The notes under the pieces were generated by a model. The model ran no database searches. It was not told the origin of the DNA and saw nothing but the letters and a program-made list of their open reading frames with translations. Shown here piece by piece: positions 1 to 8,931 of a DNA stretch of 64,000 bases; within the stretch, counting starts at the first letter, position 1; each line of letters begins with the position of its first letter. This stretch comes from Caballeronia sordidicola (lineage in GTDB: Bacteria > Pseudomonadota > Gammaproteobacteria > Burkholderiales > Burkholderiaceae): positions 1 to 64,000 of the forward strand of contig NZ_FCOC02000011.1 of the NCBI RefSeq assembly GCF_001544455.2. The letters run 5' to 3'. A program made the position numbers and the translations under genes.

Positions 1-210
1 ACCGCGCTTGGCGGCCGACGCTTCGACTCTATTGAGGAACAGAACGCGTTTCTCGTGCGCTGGGAAGCGAACTGGGCATCCAAGCGCTTGCACGGCCGCG
101 CCCGCCGTCAGGTCGAGGCGATGTTCCAGGAGGAGAAGCCGCACTTGCGGGCGCTGCCCCTGGCAGGATTCCGCTACTTCGAGCAGGTCGTTCGCACCGT
201 ACTCTTCTAG
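1..210 (+). pseudogene. istA: IS21-family transposase IstA, C-terminal fragment
   Basis: Frame 1 is open from the first base to a TAG at 208-210 and reads as the late part of an IS21-type IstA transposase: a F-D-S-I-E-E-Q-N-A-F segment, then W-E-x-x-W-A-x-x-R-L-H-G-R, Q-V-x-x-M-F-x-E-E-K-P-H-L, and L-P-L-x-x-F-R-Y-F. The family match ends at about base 200, after which two unrelated residues and a stop follow, so the C-terminal tail is missing. No istB follows. The 5' part lies outside the window. It is an insertion-sequence scar, not a working gene. A larger frame (from base 8) covers the same bases but is a shadow of it. Confidence 0.8.
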
Positions 211-337
211 CACCAACAGATCTGCATCGCCAACGCTTCGGTTGGTAACTTTTCGGCTCGACCTGGATGCAATTCTTCTTGTCCGGATAGTTGTTGCTGT
301 ACTATCCCGAGCCAATAAACCGAAAGACAGATTTTTA

Positions 338-2200
338 ATGACAAAAAACCTGGTGGATATAGGAAGAATGTTTCGCGGGAATACCAAATACTTCCAAAGT
401 GTCGTCGCATGCGTTTTCGGTCTGTCTCTTATAATTTTTTATGCGAACCGCATGCCGACATCGGGAGACCTAGTCGCTCACTTCTTGCTGGTTGACGAGA
501 TCATGCGGCATGCAGGCGTCCGACCAGCTCCCGTCCCGAACATCGGTGCCATGGCGCTATATCCTCCGGGCGCCCATTGGCTAGCAGCGATCGTTGGCTG
601 GGCTCAAGGATCCGGCCTTCTCGGAATGGTCGTCGTCTCGATCGTATCGGTCTTCGTCGCCTATCTCCTCATTGTGCATCTCGTCGATCCTGCTTCGCCT
701 GCGAACGTAATCGCCTTCGCAGTGTTGCTGAGACTGCTTGTAAGGACGCACGCGCAAATCGGCTGGGAGATATCTGGGAACTTTTTTTATCCGCAAATCG
801 TGGCCGACGTAATTTTCTTTTCCGTCCTGCTATGGCTAACTCATAACAACGGCGTGCTGTACCGCGCGCCAGTGGTCGTCGGGGCCGGCGCTCTTGCAAT
901 GTTTGTGCAACCGCTCGTGGCATTGCACATTCTTGCTGCGGGATCAATGCTGTTCGCCTATGATTCTCTCGCGCGATGGGTCAAGACCCGCCGGGTCCCT
1001 TCGGCCTCGATACTGGGAGCAATCGGGGTTGCCGGATCAGCCGTCTTAATGGCTTTTTTTCATCCGTCGTTTAGGGCAATGAGGCAGATCGCACAGCATG
1101 ATGGAGGACTCGACCTCGGCATCCGATATCCTATGGCGGCAGCGGCAGGATGTAGCCTACTTGGTCTAGCCAGCCTTTGGAGGCACTTCTCGGGTCACGC
1201 CAAAGAAGACGATGCCGTGCTAGGTTCCGCTCTCGTCGCTTCAGTGTGTCTCGCATTTACGCAATTAGCGGCACTTGAGTTGGCTGGAGAGGGGTCAACT
1301 TATGCTGTAAAGAAGCATATGTTCATCATCGTCACGCTGGCAGCGGTAAATGCGGCGAGATTGATTGGTCAGAGCACCTCAAGGTTCGAGCGGCGTTGGC
1401 CGATTGGCTGGTTGATTTCCCCTGTGATTGCGGCAGCGATATCAGTCACCATCCTCAATACGTTCACCGCGCCGATAGCGCCTGCAATAAGGGCAATCAA
1501 GTATGCCAACACAGCTATCAAGAATCAAATTTCAGGATTTGTCCCTGGCGATGTTGTGGCGCTTGATTCACAAAATCCATTAGTAAGTCTAATGGTGACG
1601 ATGGGACCGTTCCAACATCCTTATACGTGGTTTGGAGCAGGCTCGCCGACATTAGGTGCCAAACTAATTATGGTACCGAGAGACCGGAGCATTGATGCCA
1701 AATGTCCGTCTCGTTTTGCAGAAACTTATGACTATGTAATCGTAGCAGCGGAATGTCTAAAAAAATATACGGTTGGCAAGATGTTAGATTTCACGCTAAA
1801 TGGTGATGGTCGTTTTTTTCTTGGCGATGGCTGGGGTATGCCAACAGGATCCGGGACCGTTTCTGATGGATCAAAAGAAGCCTTTATCAATCTGCAGCTT
1901 ACCCGTTCGCATCCAAGCGAATATCTATTAACGGTCGATGCGGACGTGTTTCTGAACAAAGCTCATCCAACCCAGACTTTCGATGTAAAAGTCAATGGTG
2001 ATCCAGTAGCGACGTGGACCTTCGATCTCAATAACTACAGCAGTTTAAAGGCGGCTGTCGTTCCTGGGGCCCTGGTACCCGGCGACGTCATGAAAATTTC
2101 AATCAGCGCGCGAGACCCGATCTCAGCGCATGAGATCGATCCGTCATCCTCTGATCCGCGAACTTTAGGATTAGGGCTAAAAAGGTTGACAGTAGATTAA
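338..2200 (+). CDS. Polytopic membrane protein with C-terminal glycan-type domain (glycosyltransferase-like)
   Basis: A predicted protein of 620 residues. The N-terminal two thirds hold many hydrophobic segments (about ten), and a short extracytoplasmic motif near residue 90 reads Y-P-P-G-A-H-W. The last ~200 residues are soluble and contain G-D-G-W-G followed by a beta-rich stretch with D-V-K-V-N-G-D. This resembles the C-terminal domain found on ArnT/GT39-like and O-antigen-associated membrane proteins. The frame stays open upstream to base 8, but that part is the shadow of the IS21 fragment, so the ATG at 338 was chosen; 368 is an alternative. Base composition is visibly more AT-rich than the catabolic genes downstream, which suggests acquisition. 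A role in cell-surface glycan modification is inferred; no catalytic residues can be assigned. Confidence 0.55.
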   Translation: MTKNLVDIGRMFRGNTKYFQSVVACVFGLSLIIFYANRMPTSGDLVAHFLLVDEIMRHAGVRPAPVPNIGAMALYPPGAHWLAAIVGWAQGSGLLGMVVVSIVSVFVAYLLIVHLVDPASPANVIAFAVLLRLLVRTHAQIGWEISGNFFYPQIVADVIFFSVLLWLTHNNGVLYRAPVVVGAGALAMFVQPLVALHILAAGSMLFAYDSLARWVKTRRVPSASILGAIGVAGSAVLMAFFHPSFRAMRQIAQHDGGLDLGIRYPMAAAAGCSLLGLASLWRHFSGHAKEDDAVLGSALVASVCLAFTQLAALELAGEGSTYAVKKHMFIIVTLAAVNAARLIGQSTSRFERRWPIGWLISPVIAAAISVTILNTFTAPIAPAIRAIKYANTAIKNQISGFVPGDVVALDSQNPLVSLMVTMGPFQHPYTWFGAGSPTLGAKLIMVPRDRSIDAKCPSRFAETYDYVIVAAECLKKYTVGKMLDFTLNGDGRFFLGDGWGMPTGSGTVSDGSKEAFINLQLTRSHPSEYLLTVDADVFLNKAHPTQTFDVKVNGDPVATWTFDLNNYSSLKAAVVPGALVPGDVMKISISARDPISAHEIDPSSSDPRTLGLGLKRLTVD

Positions 2201-2518
2201 GTCGTCGCGTCAGGGTTTCTGGACCGACTCCTCATCGGCAAGGCGACCCAAAAAGGCTTCCGCCGATTTTGAGCGATCAGGCCACTATCGCGGGAGACTC
2301 GCCGCAAATGCAAATGCTCGGTGTCACGATATCGCTGGTCTACAGCGGAAAGGCGTAGTGTATAAATAGAAGCGCCCGAATCGGCTGTCACCGAGCGGGC
2401 GCTAGCGGCTCAGAACCCCAACCATCACGAAGGGAAACCGAATCGTGTACAAGACTACCAACGTGCCCAGTTTGACAGTTCCGCGCACGCCGAAAGTTTT
2501 TCCTGTGGTCCAAGAGTT
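2201..2518. other. Intergenic stretch with one strong hairpin
   Basis: No coding frame here looks real. An 8-bp perfect dyad, AGCGCCCG (2371-2378) and CGGGCGCT (2396-2403), encloses 17 bases. On the minus strand it is followed by a T-rich run, so it would terminate leftward transcription, yet no leftward gene is present. It may be the end of a gene lost from this place. Confidence 0.4.
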
Positions 2519-3706
2519 ATGTCAACGGAACCCGCAACACAATCAACACCCCGCGCGCCAGCGCTACAAGGCCCGCTCGATTTTCCGGACAGCCCTCTGT
2601 CGAAGGCCGGCCGTGAGCCGCTGATGCTCGGCCTGTTCCTGCCGACGCAGACCGGCGGTTTCTCCCAATCGACCTATCCGCGCGGTACGGACTGGACTTT
2701 TGACTACAACCGTGCCTTGGTGCTGAAAGCGGAATCGCACGGTTTGACTTCGTGTTCGGCCTGCAGCAATGGGTGCCCAAGGGCGGTTTCGGTGGCGCCT
2801 CACATTACCGGGAAAACTTCCTTGATCTTTTATGTCGACCGTCGCGTTGAGTGCGATGACTAAACGCATTATCACGATCTCGACAGTACACATCCTATAT
2901 GGCAGCTGGCATCCGCTACATCTCGCGCGCTTCGCGGCGACCGCCGATCATATTTCAGGCGGCAAGTTCGGGCTGAATATCGTGACAGGTTACGATGCGG
3001 CCGAACCGCTGATGTTTGGGATGAAGCGGATCGCGCATGACGAGCGCTATGAGCGTGCGGACGAGTTCGCATCGGTGATGGAGACCTTGTGGAGGGCAGC
3101 GAAAACGTTACCCATGAAGGTCGCTTCTATCAGCTCGAAAACGCGTATGTGTCGCCGCGGCCGCGTTACGGCCGCCCGATCATGGTGTCAGCGAGCGCGT
3201 CCCAGGCCGGTTTCGAGTACGCAGCTCGGCATTCGGACGTGGTGTTCACGTCGAGTCCGGCCGGGGCGGTGTTCGAGCGTGCGATCGAGGCGCTGCCAGA
3301 GCATGTGAAGCGGATTCGCGCACCGTATGCAGACACGGGGCGCTCGCCAAAAGTGATCATTTTCCCCCTCGTCATTTGCAAGCCGACGCGGCAAGAGGCG
3401 TTCGCGTATCGCGACGCGATCCTGGCGCAGGCAGACTACGAGTCGGTCAGGGCGTACACCGCGCGTCACTCGGGCGGCGATGCGCAGGGATGGAAGGAAC
3501 ACGTGCCGGCCGACCGGATTCTCGGCGGTCACATCCAGATTGTCGGCGACCCCGACGACGTGGCCGACGCGCTGCAGAAACTGCATGAAGCGGGCATCGA
3601 CGGCGCGCAGATCGGCTTCTATGATTATGCGCCCGAACTGGATTTCTTTGCTGCGAACGTGCTGCCGTTGCTCCGAGCGCGAGGACTGAGGCTCGAGCAC
3701 GAGTAG
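2519..3706 (+). pseudogene. LLM-class flavin-dependent monooxygenase, broken by three 1-nt frameshifts
   Basis: Read with three frame corrections, the segment gives one continuous luciferase-like monooxygenase of about 395 residues. It has an N-terminal L-G-L-F-L-P-T-Q-T-G-G motif, a middle segment typical of the alkanesulfonate/dimethylsulfone monooxygenase branch (H-L-A-R-F-A-A-T-A-D-H-I-S-G-G-K-F-G-L-N-I-V-T-G), and the C-terminal D-D-V-A-D-A-L-Q-K-L-H-E-A-G-I-D-G segment. One base appears lost near 2745 (a T run before GAC), one near 2827 (before the T run preceding ATGTCG) and one near 3095 (a G run). Reading frames therefore switch at these points (2519-2745, then about 2830-3095, then about 3095-3706). 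Such enzymes use FMNH2 from a partner reductase to cleave C-S or similar bonds. All three lesions are single-base losses, so sequencing error is a live alternative to true decay. Confidence 0.75.
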
Positions 3707-3726
3707 GAATCCGGAACCACGGCGCG

Positions 3727-3760
3727 GACCGGCTTATCTAGAAGCCGGTCACGTCTTTTT
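3727..3760 (+). terminator. Rho-independent terminator
   Basis: A 9-bp perfect stem, GACCGGCTT and AAGCCGGTC, has a 6-base loop and is followed by ACG-T-C and five Ts. It lies 21 bases after the stop of the flavin monooxygenase pseudogene and before the porin start, so the porin should have its own promoter in the AT-rich stretch at 3760-3780. Confidence 0.8.
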
Positions 3761-3785
3761 ACATATTAAATAAATAGGATAACTA

Positions 3786-4868
3786 ATGATAAAAAGAAAA
3801 ATATACAGTGCTGCCGCACTGGCGTGGTTTGCGGCTGGCGCCCACGCGCAAAGCAGTGTGACGCTGTATGGCAGTATCGACGAGGGGGTGACGTACAACA
3901 CGAATGCCAAAGGCAGTGGCACGGCACTCGCGGGTCCAATCGCTGTGCCTGATTTCTTTGGCTTGCGCGGCAGCGAGGATCTCGGGAATCATCTGAAAGC
4001 GGTGTTTGCGTTGCAGCACGGGTTTCTCTCCAATACCGGCGCCGGAACGATCGGTAATGAGGCGTTCAGCCATTTTGCATACGTGGGCTTGTCTTCACCC
4101 CAGTACGGTACGTTCACGATGGGTCGGCAACTTGACCTGACGACCGAGGCGCTGCGGCTCAATTCGAACGGCAGTATTCAGTACACGTTCTATCTGTTCC
4201 ACCCGGCGAATCTCGACAACATCGGGATCATGGGCGATTCGATCAACAATTCGCTGCGTTATACGACACCGGAAATCGGTGGACTGACTGCGAGTGCTAT
4301 TTACGGCCTGGACGACACGGTCACGCAACCGGGGCATGTGTTTTCCGCCGACGTGTTGTATAAGAATGGTCCGTTCCGTGCATCGGCGGTGTATAGCAGT
4401 TGGCGCAACCACGCGATCGATGTGGGGTCGAAGCTCGGCTATTCGAGTTTCCTCGGACAATCGCTCGCCACTGGGGCTGTTTTTAGTGCGAGGACACAGC
4501 GCATCAGCGGCCTGTCCGCGTTCTATTCAATCGGCCAGAAAGTGGACCTGCATGGCATGCTGACTCAGGTGAACTTGGGAACGGACACTGCTTCGGGTCG
4601 CATGCGTACGGTCGAGGCGGGCGCTGATTTCCATACCACTGTAGCAAACACCGTCAACGTCGGCGGGTATCTGTCATGGCTGACTGATACACGGTACGCG
4701 GAGGTGGGTGTCGGCGATATGTACAAGCTTTCGGTGCGGACCACGGTCTATGCGCAGCTCGCGTGGCAGCACGCAAGCGGCTCAGGCAATGCTGCCATCC
4801 CCCTGCTCGCACCGTCGTCCAGCGCTAATCAGGCGGCGTTGCGCATCGGCATGCATCACTTCTTCTGA
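3786..4868 (+). CDS. Gram-negative porin (Burkholderiales OmpC-like)
   Basis: A 360-residue outer-membrane porin. A signal peptide ends at about A-H-A (residue 21). The mature protein begins with S-S-V-T-L-Y-G-S-I-D-E-G, the hallmark N-terminus of trimeric Burkholderiales porins, and ends in H-H-F-F, the aromatic C-terminus recognised by the BAM machinery. The body contains L-R-G-S-E-D-L-G and M-G-R-Q, both usual for this family. A 16-strand barrel is expected from the family and length. The ATG follows A-rich DNA with a weak AGGATAAC ribosome site. It sits 10 bases before the aspartate dehydrogenase gene and may be co-transcribed with it. Substrate preference cannot be read from the sequence. 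Confidence 0.9.
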   Translation: MIKRKIYSAAALAWFAAGAHAQSSVTLYGSIDEGVTYNTNAKGSGTALAGPIAVPDFFGLRGSEDLGNHLKAVFALQHGFLSNTGAGTIGNEAFSHFAYVGLSSPQYGTFTMGRQLDLTTEALRLNSNGSIQYTFYLFHPANLDNIGIMGDSINNSLRYTTPEIGGLTASAIYGLDDTVTQPGHVFSADVLYKNGPFRASAVYSSWRNHAIDVGSKLGYSSFLGQSLATGAVFSARTQRISGLSAFYSIGQKVDLHGMLTQVNLGTDTASGRMRTVEAGADFHTTVANTVNVGGYLSWLTDTRYAEVGVGDMYKLSVRTTVYAQLAWQHASGSGNAAIPLLAPSSSANQAALRIGMHHFF

Positions 4869-4878
4869 CGAGCGTTCA

Positions 4879-5766
4879 ATGGATACTCAAGCGTCTGCAG
4901 ACATACCAGGTGTGAGTCGCCGCGCGCTCGTTACGTTGATCGGCTTCGGCGCAATAGGCTCGACTGTGTTCGACGCGTTCGTTGACGATCCTGATATTGC
5001 CATCAGCCAGATAATCACATCGCCACGCAGCGTCGAAGCGGTGCAGCGCCGTGTCGGCACGTCGGTGGTGGTGGTCAGCTCAGTCGACGAACTACCTCAA
5101 AGGCCGCAGTTCGCGCTCGAATGTGCGGGGCATCGCGCAATCGGCGACCACGTAATTCCGCTTCTACGTCGCGGCGTTGACTGCGCGATTGCCTCCGTCG
5201 GGGCGCTCACTGACGATGCCCTTCGCGAAGCACTCAACGCTGCCGAGGTGGCTGGAGGCACGCGCGCGGCGCCCCTATCAGGGGCGGTCGGCGGTATCGA
5301 CGCGCTGTCGGCTGCGGCGGTCGGCGTGCTTCACGAAGTTCGCTACACCGGCCGCAAGCCGGTTGACGCCTGGCGCGGCACGCTCGCCGATGCCGCTGGC
5401 AGGCTCAATGCCGTTTGTGGGGCGACCGTGATTTTTGATGGCACAGCTGGCGAGGCAGCGCGGCTTTACCCTAAGAACGCGAACGTCGCCGCGGCGGTGG
5501 CGCTGGCAGGCATCGGCTTCGGGCGTACACGTGTGCAGTTGATCGCTGATCCTGCTGCAACAACCAATACTCACATCGTTTGGGCACGCGGCGTATTCGG
5601 CGAGCTGCGCGTGGAGATCGACGGGAATCCGTCAGCGCAGAACCGGAAAACTTCCGCGTTGACGGCATTCAGCGCGATTCGTTTTCTGCGCGACCAATGT
5701 CTTGGACCACACACGGTCCGGACGTCCAGGAAAGAGCGTTTTCAAGACACGCGGGATTCAGATTAG
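4879..5766 (+). CDS. nadX: Aspartate dehydrogenase family protein (NadX-like)
   Basis: A 295-residue protein with an N-terminal Rossmann motif G-F-G-A-I-G (residues 22-27), a central E-C-A-G-H segment, and the C-terminal family signature K-N-A-N-V-A-A-A-V-A-L then T-N-T-H-I-V-W-A-R-G-x-F-G-E-L. Members convert L-aspartate to iminoaspartate with NAD(P) and can feed NAD synthesis. The ATG at 4879 is preferred because the upstream part of the frame only overlaps the porin. The last ~30 residues, after R-F-L-R-D-Q, do not look like the usual short C-terminus and make it longer than the typical ~267 residues, so the 3' end may have been altered or frameshifted. It follows the porin closely, so a shared transcript is likely. 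Confidence 0.75.
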   Translation: MDTQASADIPGVSRRALVTLIGFGAIGSTVFDAFVDDPDIAISQIITSPRSVEAVQRRVGTSVVVVSSVDELPQRPQFALECAGHRAIGDHVIPLLRRGVDCAIASVGALTDDALREALNAAEVAGGTRAAPLSGAVGGIDALSAAAVGVLHEVRYTGRKPVDAWRGTLADAAGRLNAVCGATVIFDGTAGEAARLYPKNANVAAAVALAGIGFGRTRVQLIADPAATTNTHIVWARGVFGELRVEIDGNPSAQNRKTSALTAFSAIRFLRDQCLGPHTVRTSRKERFQDTRDSD

Positions 5767-6699
5767 CATTCTTAGTGACGCGTTCGGCATCGTACCCCAG
5801 GTCGATTAAAGTGCCCCGCCAAGTCCCAAACCTCCTGCACCGGCGTCGATGAACGTATGTGCGCTAACCACGTATTACTGGGGTTCTGGCGCAGTAGCCG
5901 ATCTGCTATGGTGGCCGGTCCCGAGACGAGCAATGTAACGAATGATTAAGACCCAACGCCGCTGTGAGCAAGGCGCTCAAACGGCGGCATTATCCGCTGG
6001 ACATAATGCTGACATGCGTGCGTTAGGATGTGGCCTATCCATTGAGTCTACGTCATCTGGAAGAAATGATGTCCGAGCGGGCAGTGTCGGTCGATCATTC
6101 GACGGTGCACCGGTGTGCTATCCAGTAGCCCCCTGCGCTCGGTAAGGCATTCGGACCGCGCAAGAAAAAGATTGGTCGAAGCTGGCGAATGGACGAGACC
6201 TACATCAAGGTCAAGGGCGAATGGAGGTGTGTGTCACGAACACAAGCGAGGAGCTTGTGATGCTGTACTAAAGACGGAAGTTGGCTTTCCGAAGCCGGCC
6301 TGCAGGGGCATGCTTCAAACCGCCCGGTGCTGCTGCGTTCAAAAGGCGTGGTAGTGAGCGACCGTGGAAAAGTCAGCCGTTGAGGATGGCAGGTAAGTAT
6401 TGAGAAGATGAACGAAAGTGAACCCTCCGATGACGCATCGTTATTGCCTTAAAGCGCTGTCCATGCTGGCGACCACAATGCTCGGTCCGGCGCTTCGTGG
6501 ACTGCTGGTGTGGGACATGAATGGAACATTTGATGAAGTTTATTCAATACCAGTGATGCAAGCCGCACGCGAAATGATGACGCCGTAGTGGGCAAGCACG
6601 TGCGTTATGCGCCGACCCTCGACTGTGTGCATATCAGTTCGTTCGGATTTGAGGGCGGGAGCGCGTTACGAGAGGGGATCAAGTAATGATCGAAGTCGG
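5767..6699. other. Decayed intergenic region with IS remnant
   Basis: Apart from the IS6-type remnant at 5982-6236 nothing here is recognisable. Two short frames lie near its right end: 6430-6588 (about 52 residues, starting M-T-H-R-Y-C-L-K-A-L-S) and an adjoining one to about 6687. Neither matches a family I know, and the second lacks a ribosome site. The stretch looks like a junkyard of truncated genes between the aspartate dehydrogenase and the leftward amidohydrolase. Confidence 0.4.
5982..6236 (+). pseudogene. IS6-family (IS26-like) transposase remnant
   Basis: The frame starting at 5982 reads R-R-H-Y-P, then Y-P-L-S-L-R-H-L-E-E-M-M-S-E-R, V-D-H-S-T-V-H-R, and finally S-W-R-M-D-E-T-Y-I-K-V-K-G-E-W-R. 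This is the N-terminal region of IS6-family transposases up to the first catalytic Asp (in M-D-E-T). Two in-frame stops interrupt it (TAG after C-V-R and TAG after A-I-Q). The similarity ends at about 6236, before the second Asp and the Glu. It is long dead and marks this stretch as an insertion-prone, eroding region. Confidence 0.8.
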
Positions 6700-7581
6700 C
6701 TAAACCGTGTATGGCTCGAAGTCATACAACCGCTCCGGGTTGTCGACAAAAATCGCTTGTCGTAGCGACGCGTCGTTGACCCATTCACCAAACTGGTCGA
6801 CAAGATCGGTGTCGTCGGGCATGGGTACGGGTATCGATGGGTGCGGCCAGTCGGTGCCCCATACGAGCTGATGCGGGTTCGCACCGATCAAGGCCTCGAC
6901 GAAGGGCCGGGTGTCTTCGAAAGGCGTAGTCTGTCGGCTCGTGCTTCGATAGGTTCCCGACAACTTCACCCACGCGCGTCCCTCGCGCACCAGCGCAAGG
7001 AGATTCTGGAAACCCGCATTGCGGATGCCCTTGTTCGCCGGCACATGGCCCAGGTGATCGAACACGGCCGGCACGCGCAAGCGCTGAACCAGCGCGGGGA
7101 GATCGTCGATCGTCGAGACGTCGGCGAGAAACTGCAAGTGCCAGCCGAGTTCGCTGATGCGCTGCGCGAGCGTGCTTGCCGTGTCCATCGCCAGGCCCGC
7201 GCCGAACAGCAGGTTCAGCCGCACGCCGCGCGTGCCGAGACGATGAAATTCAGCAAGTTCGGCATCCGTGACGCTCGGCTCGACCACTAAGACCGCACGC
7301 ATCGGTATCCGGCTCGCGGCCACCGCCTGCAGGCTGCGACGGTTGTCCATACCGTATGGGCTTGGCTGGACAATCACCGACCGCGCGATGCCCAGGGTCT
7401 GCGCCAGATGCTCATAGTCCGCAAGCGGCGCATCGGGCGGTGTATAGCTGCGTGCCGGCGCATACGGCCATTCGCTCGCCGGTCCGAATACATGGAAATG
7501 GCAGTCGACGGTACCGGGCGGCAATGGACTTCTTGGCGCGCGTGAAATCGCACGCGCCGGCTCACACACGGGATTGATCAC
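6700..7581 (-). CDS. TIM-barrel amidohydrolase (2-pyrone-4,6-dicarboxylate hydrolase / sugar lactonase type)
   Basis: A 293-residue metal-dependent hydrolase of the amidohydrolase superfamily, COG3618/LigI type. The N-terminal D-C-H-F-H-V-F motif (D26, H28, H30) supplies the first metal ligands. A middle D-H-L-G-H motif and the C-terminal G-T-D-W-P-H-P motif hold the remaining active-site His and Asp. Relatives hydrolyse cyclic esters such as 2-pyrone-4,6-dicarboxylate, L-fucono-1,5-lactone, L-rhamnono-lactone and galactaro-lactones. As the last gene of an operon with a sugar ABC transporter and an SDR, an aldonolactonase role is the best guess. It starts about 90 bases after the binding-protein stop, so it is probably on the same transcript. 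Confidence 0.8.
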   Translation of the reverse strand: MINPVCEPARAISRAPRSPLPPGTVDCHFHVFGPASEWPYAPARSYTPPDAPLADYEHLAQTLGIARSVIVQPSPYGMDNRRSLQAVAASRIPMRAVLVVEPSVTDAELAEFHRLGTRGVRLNLLFGAGLAMDTASTLAQRISELGWHLQFLADVSTIDDLPALVQRLRVPAVFDHLGHVPANKGIRNAGFQNLLALVREGRAWVKLSGTYRSTSRQTTPFEDTRPFVEALIGANPHQLVWGTDWPHPSIPVPMPDDTDLVDQFGEWVNDASLRQAIFVDNPERLYDFEPYTV

Positions 7582-7670
7582 GATTCAATGTTCCTTGGCG
7601 CGGGGAATCAGGAAGCCCGTCGCAGACGCCCGCGCCTTTGGTGCGACGCTCGGGGCTTCATAAGGCTTCT

Positions 7671-8897
7671 TCAAGGCTTGACCGTCGCGGCCACCTTGGT
7701 CAGTTTGAACAGGTCCGCGGGCGCCTCGCAATGCGCACAATTTACGCCAGGAACGTTCGGCGCCTGCTTGATGACATCGGCAGGCAGCGGCTGGATCGTC
7801 GCGCTTGGCGTCGGTGTGCCGTGCAACGCAGAGCTGAGCGACAGCTCGGGTGTGAGCACCGGATCAAACACTTCGGTGTTAAACGAATCGGGTACCTTGG
7901 TCGACGGGAAGGCATTACAGCCGTTGGTGAAGGTGTCCCCTGTGCACACCTTCACCTGGGCCGCCGGTACCCACGGCAGCGGATACTCGATGTTATGCAC
8001 CGCCACCTTGCGTTTGCCGGTCAGCTCTTCCATCATCAACTTGAACGCGTAACCGGACACGTTGATCGGGTCTCCCGACGATATTCCATCAAGGCCGCGC
8101 TGCTTCAGATCGGCGTTGGCGAGCGCAAGACGAAAGCCGTTGGTGTTCTCGCCCGTTACCGGCACGAGCTTTTTCTGACCGCTTGCGAGCATCGCGGCCA
8201 CGATGCCGTCCTCGCCGTTTTCGCCAAAGATCGCATCGACGTCCGGGTGTGCCGCAAGCGCCTTCGCTGTCTCCTGCTGCGTAGTCTGGCTGTTCCACAT
8301 GCCGTAGTACTCGGCCACGATCTTGATGCCTGGATACTTTTTGAACACACTCATCGCGCCGTCGTAGTTCATTTTGTCGACAGAGTTGCCCGCGACGCCG
8401 CGATCGATGAACACATTGCCCTTGCCGTTAAGCTTGTTGACGAGCCATTGGGCGGTATTTGGTGCGAAACCGGCTGTGATGTAACTGACCGTGCGCGCGC
8501 ATGGCTCGGTCACCGTGGCACTGTATGTGTAGACCAGCACGTGTTTTTCGCAAGCCTCGTGGATCGCGCGGTTCAGGCCGGTCGACGAGATCGGGAAGGT
8601 GATGATCGCGTCCGCGCCCGCCGACACCATGCTCTGGTATGCGGCCGCTTGCGCTTGTACGTCGGTGCCGGAAATGACGGTTTTCAGATCAACGAGCTTG
8701 TCGTAAGGCGGTGTCGCGGCGAGCGCCTTGATCAGGTTCGAGGTCTCGGTCTGATAGCCGTTGCCGCTGTAGCTCATGCTGAGGTAAACCTTGTATTTCT
8801 TCGGCGCAGTCTGCGCCTGAGAAGGCGCGACTGCGCCGACCAGCATGGCGGCGGCGAGCGCGAGCGAGCAGGTCTTCAAGCGTGTGCTGGAATTCAT
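7671..8897 (-). CDS. Sugar ABC transporter, periplasmic substrate-binding protein (type I, RbsB-like)
   Basis: A 408-residue exported binding protein. The start at 8897 is set by a strong AGGAGG site five bases upstream; the open frame further 5' is unused. A signal peptide runs to about residue 28 (S-Q-A). The mature part follows the periplasmic-binding-protein type 1 plan: S-M-S-Y-S-G-N-G-Y-Q-T-E near the start, A-G-A-D-A-I-I-T-F in the middle, and D-A-I-F-G-E-N-G-E-D-G late. Unusually, a ~90-residue C-terminal tail beyond the second lobe carries a C-A-H-C pair, and two more cysteines (C-T-G-D-T-F-T-N-G-C) precede it. Such a tail is not normal for RbsB-like proteins. It is transcribed with two permeases and an ATPase. 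Confidence 0.85.
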   Translation of the reverse strand: MNSSTRLKTCSLALAAAMLVGAVAPSQAQTAPKKYKVYLSMSYSGNGYQTETSNLIKALAATPPYDKLVDLKTVISGTDVQAQAAAYQSMVSAGADAIITFPISSTGLNRAIHEACEKHVLVYTYSATVTEPCARTVSYITAGFAPNTAQWLVNKLNGKGNVFIDRGVAGNSVDKMNYDGAMSVFKKYPGIKIVAEYYGMWNSQTTQQETAKALAAHPDVDAIFGENGEDGIVAAMLASGQKKLVPVTGENTNGFRLALANADLKQRGLDGISSGDPINVSGYAFKLMMEELTGKRKVAVHNIEYPLPWVPAAQVKVCTGDTFTNGCNAFPSTKVPDSFNTEVFDPVLTPELSLSSALHGTPTPSATIQPLPADVIKQAPNVPGVNCAHCEAPADLFKLTKVAATVKP

Positions 8898-8931
8898 GTT
8901 TCCTCCTGATGGTGTCCGGGTAGGCCGGTCT

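Noticed and set aside
8..337. N-terminal 110 residues of the frame running into the membrane protein
   Set aside because: This part is the out-of-frame shadow of the IS21 istA fragment and is Ser/Arg-rich without membrane segments.
7638..8909. Plus-strand open frame of 423 residues
   Set aside because: Antisense to the sugar-binding protein, which has a signal peptide, a strong ribosome site and family motifs.
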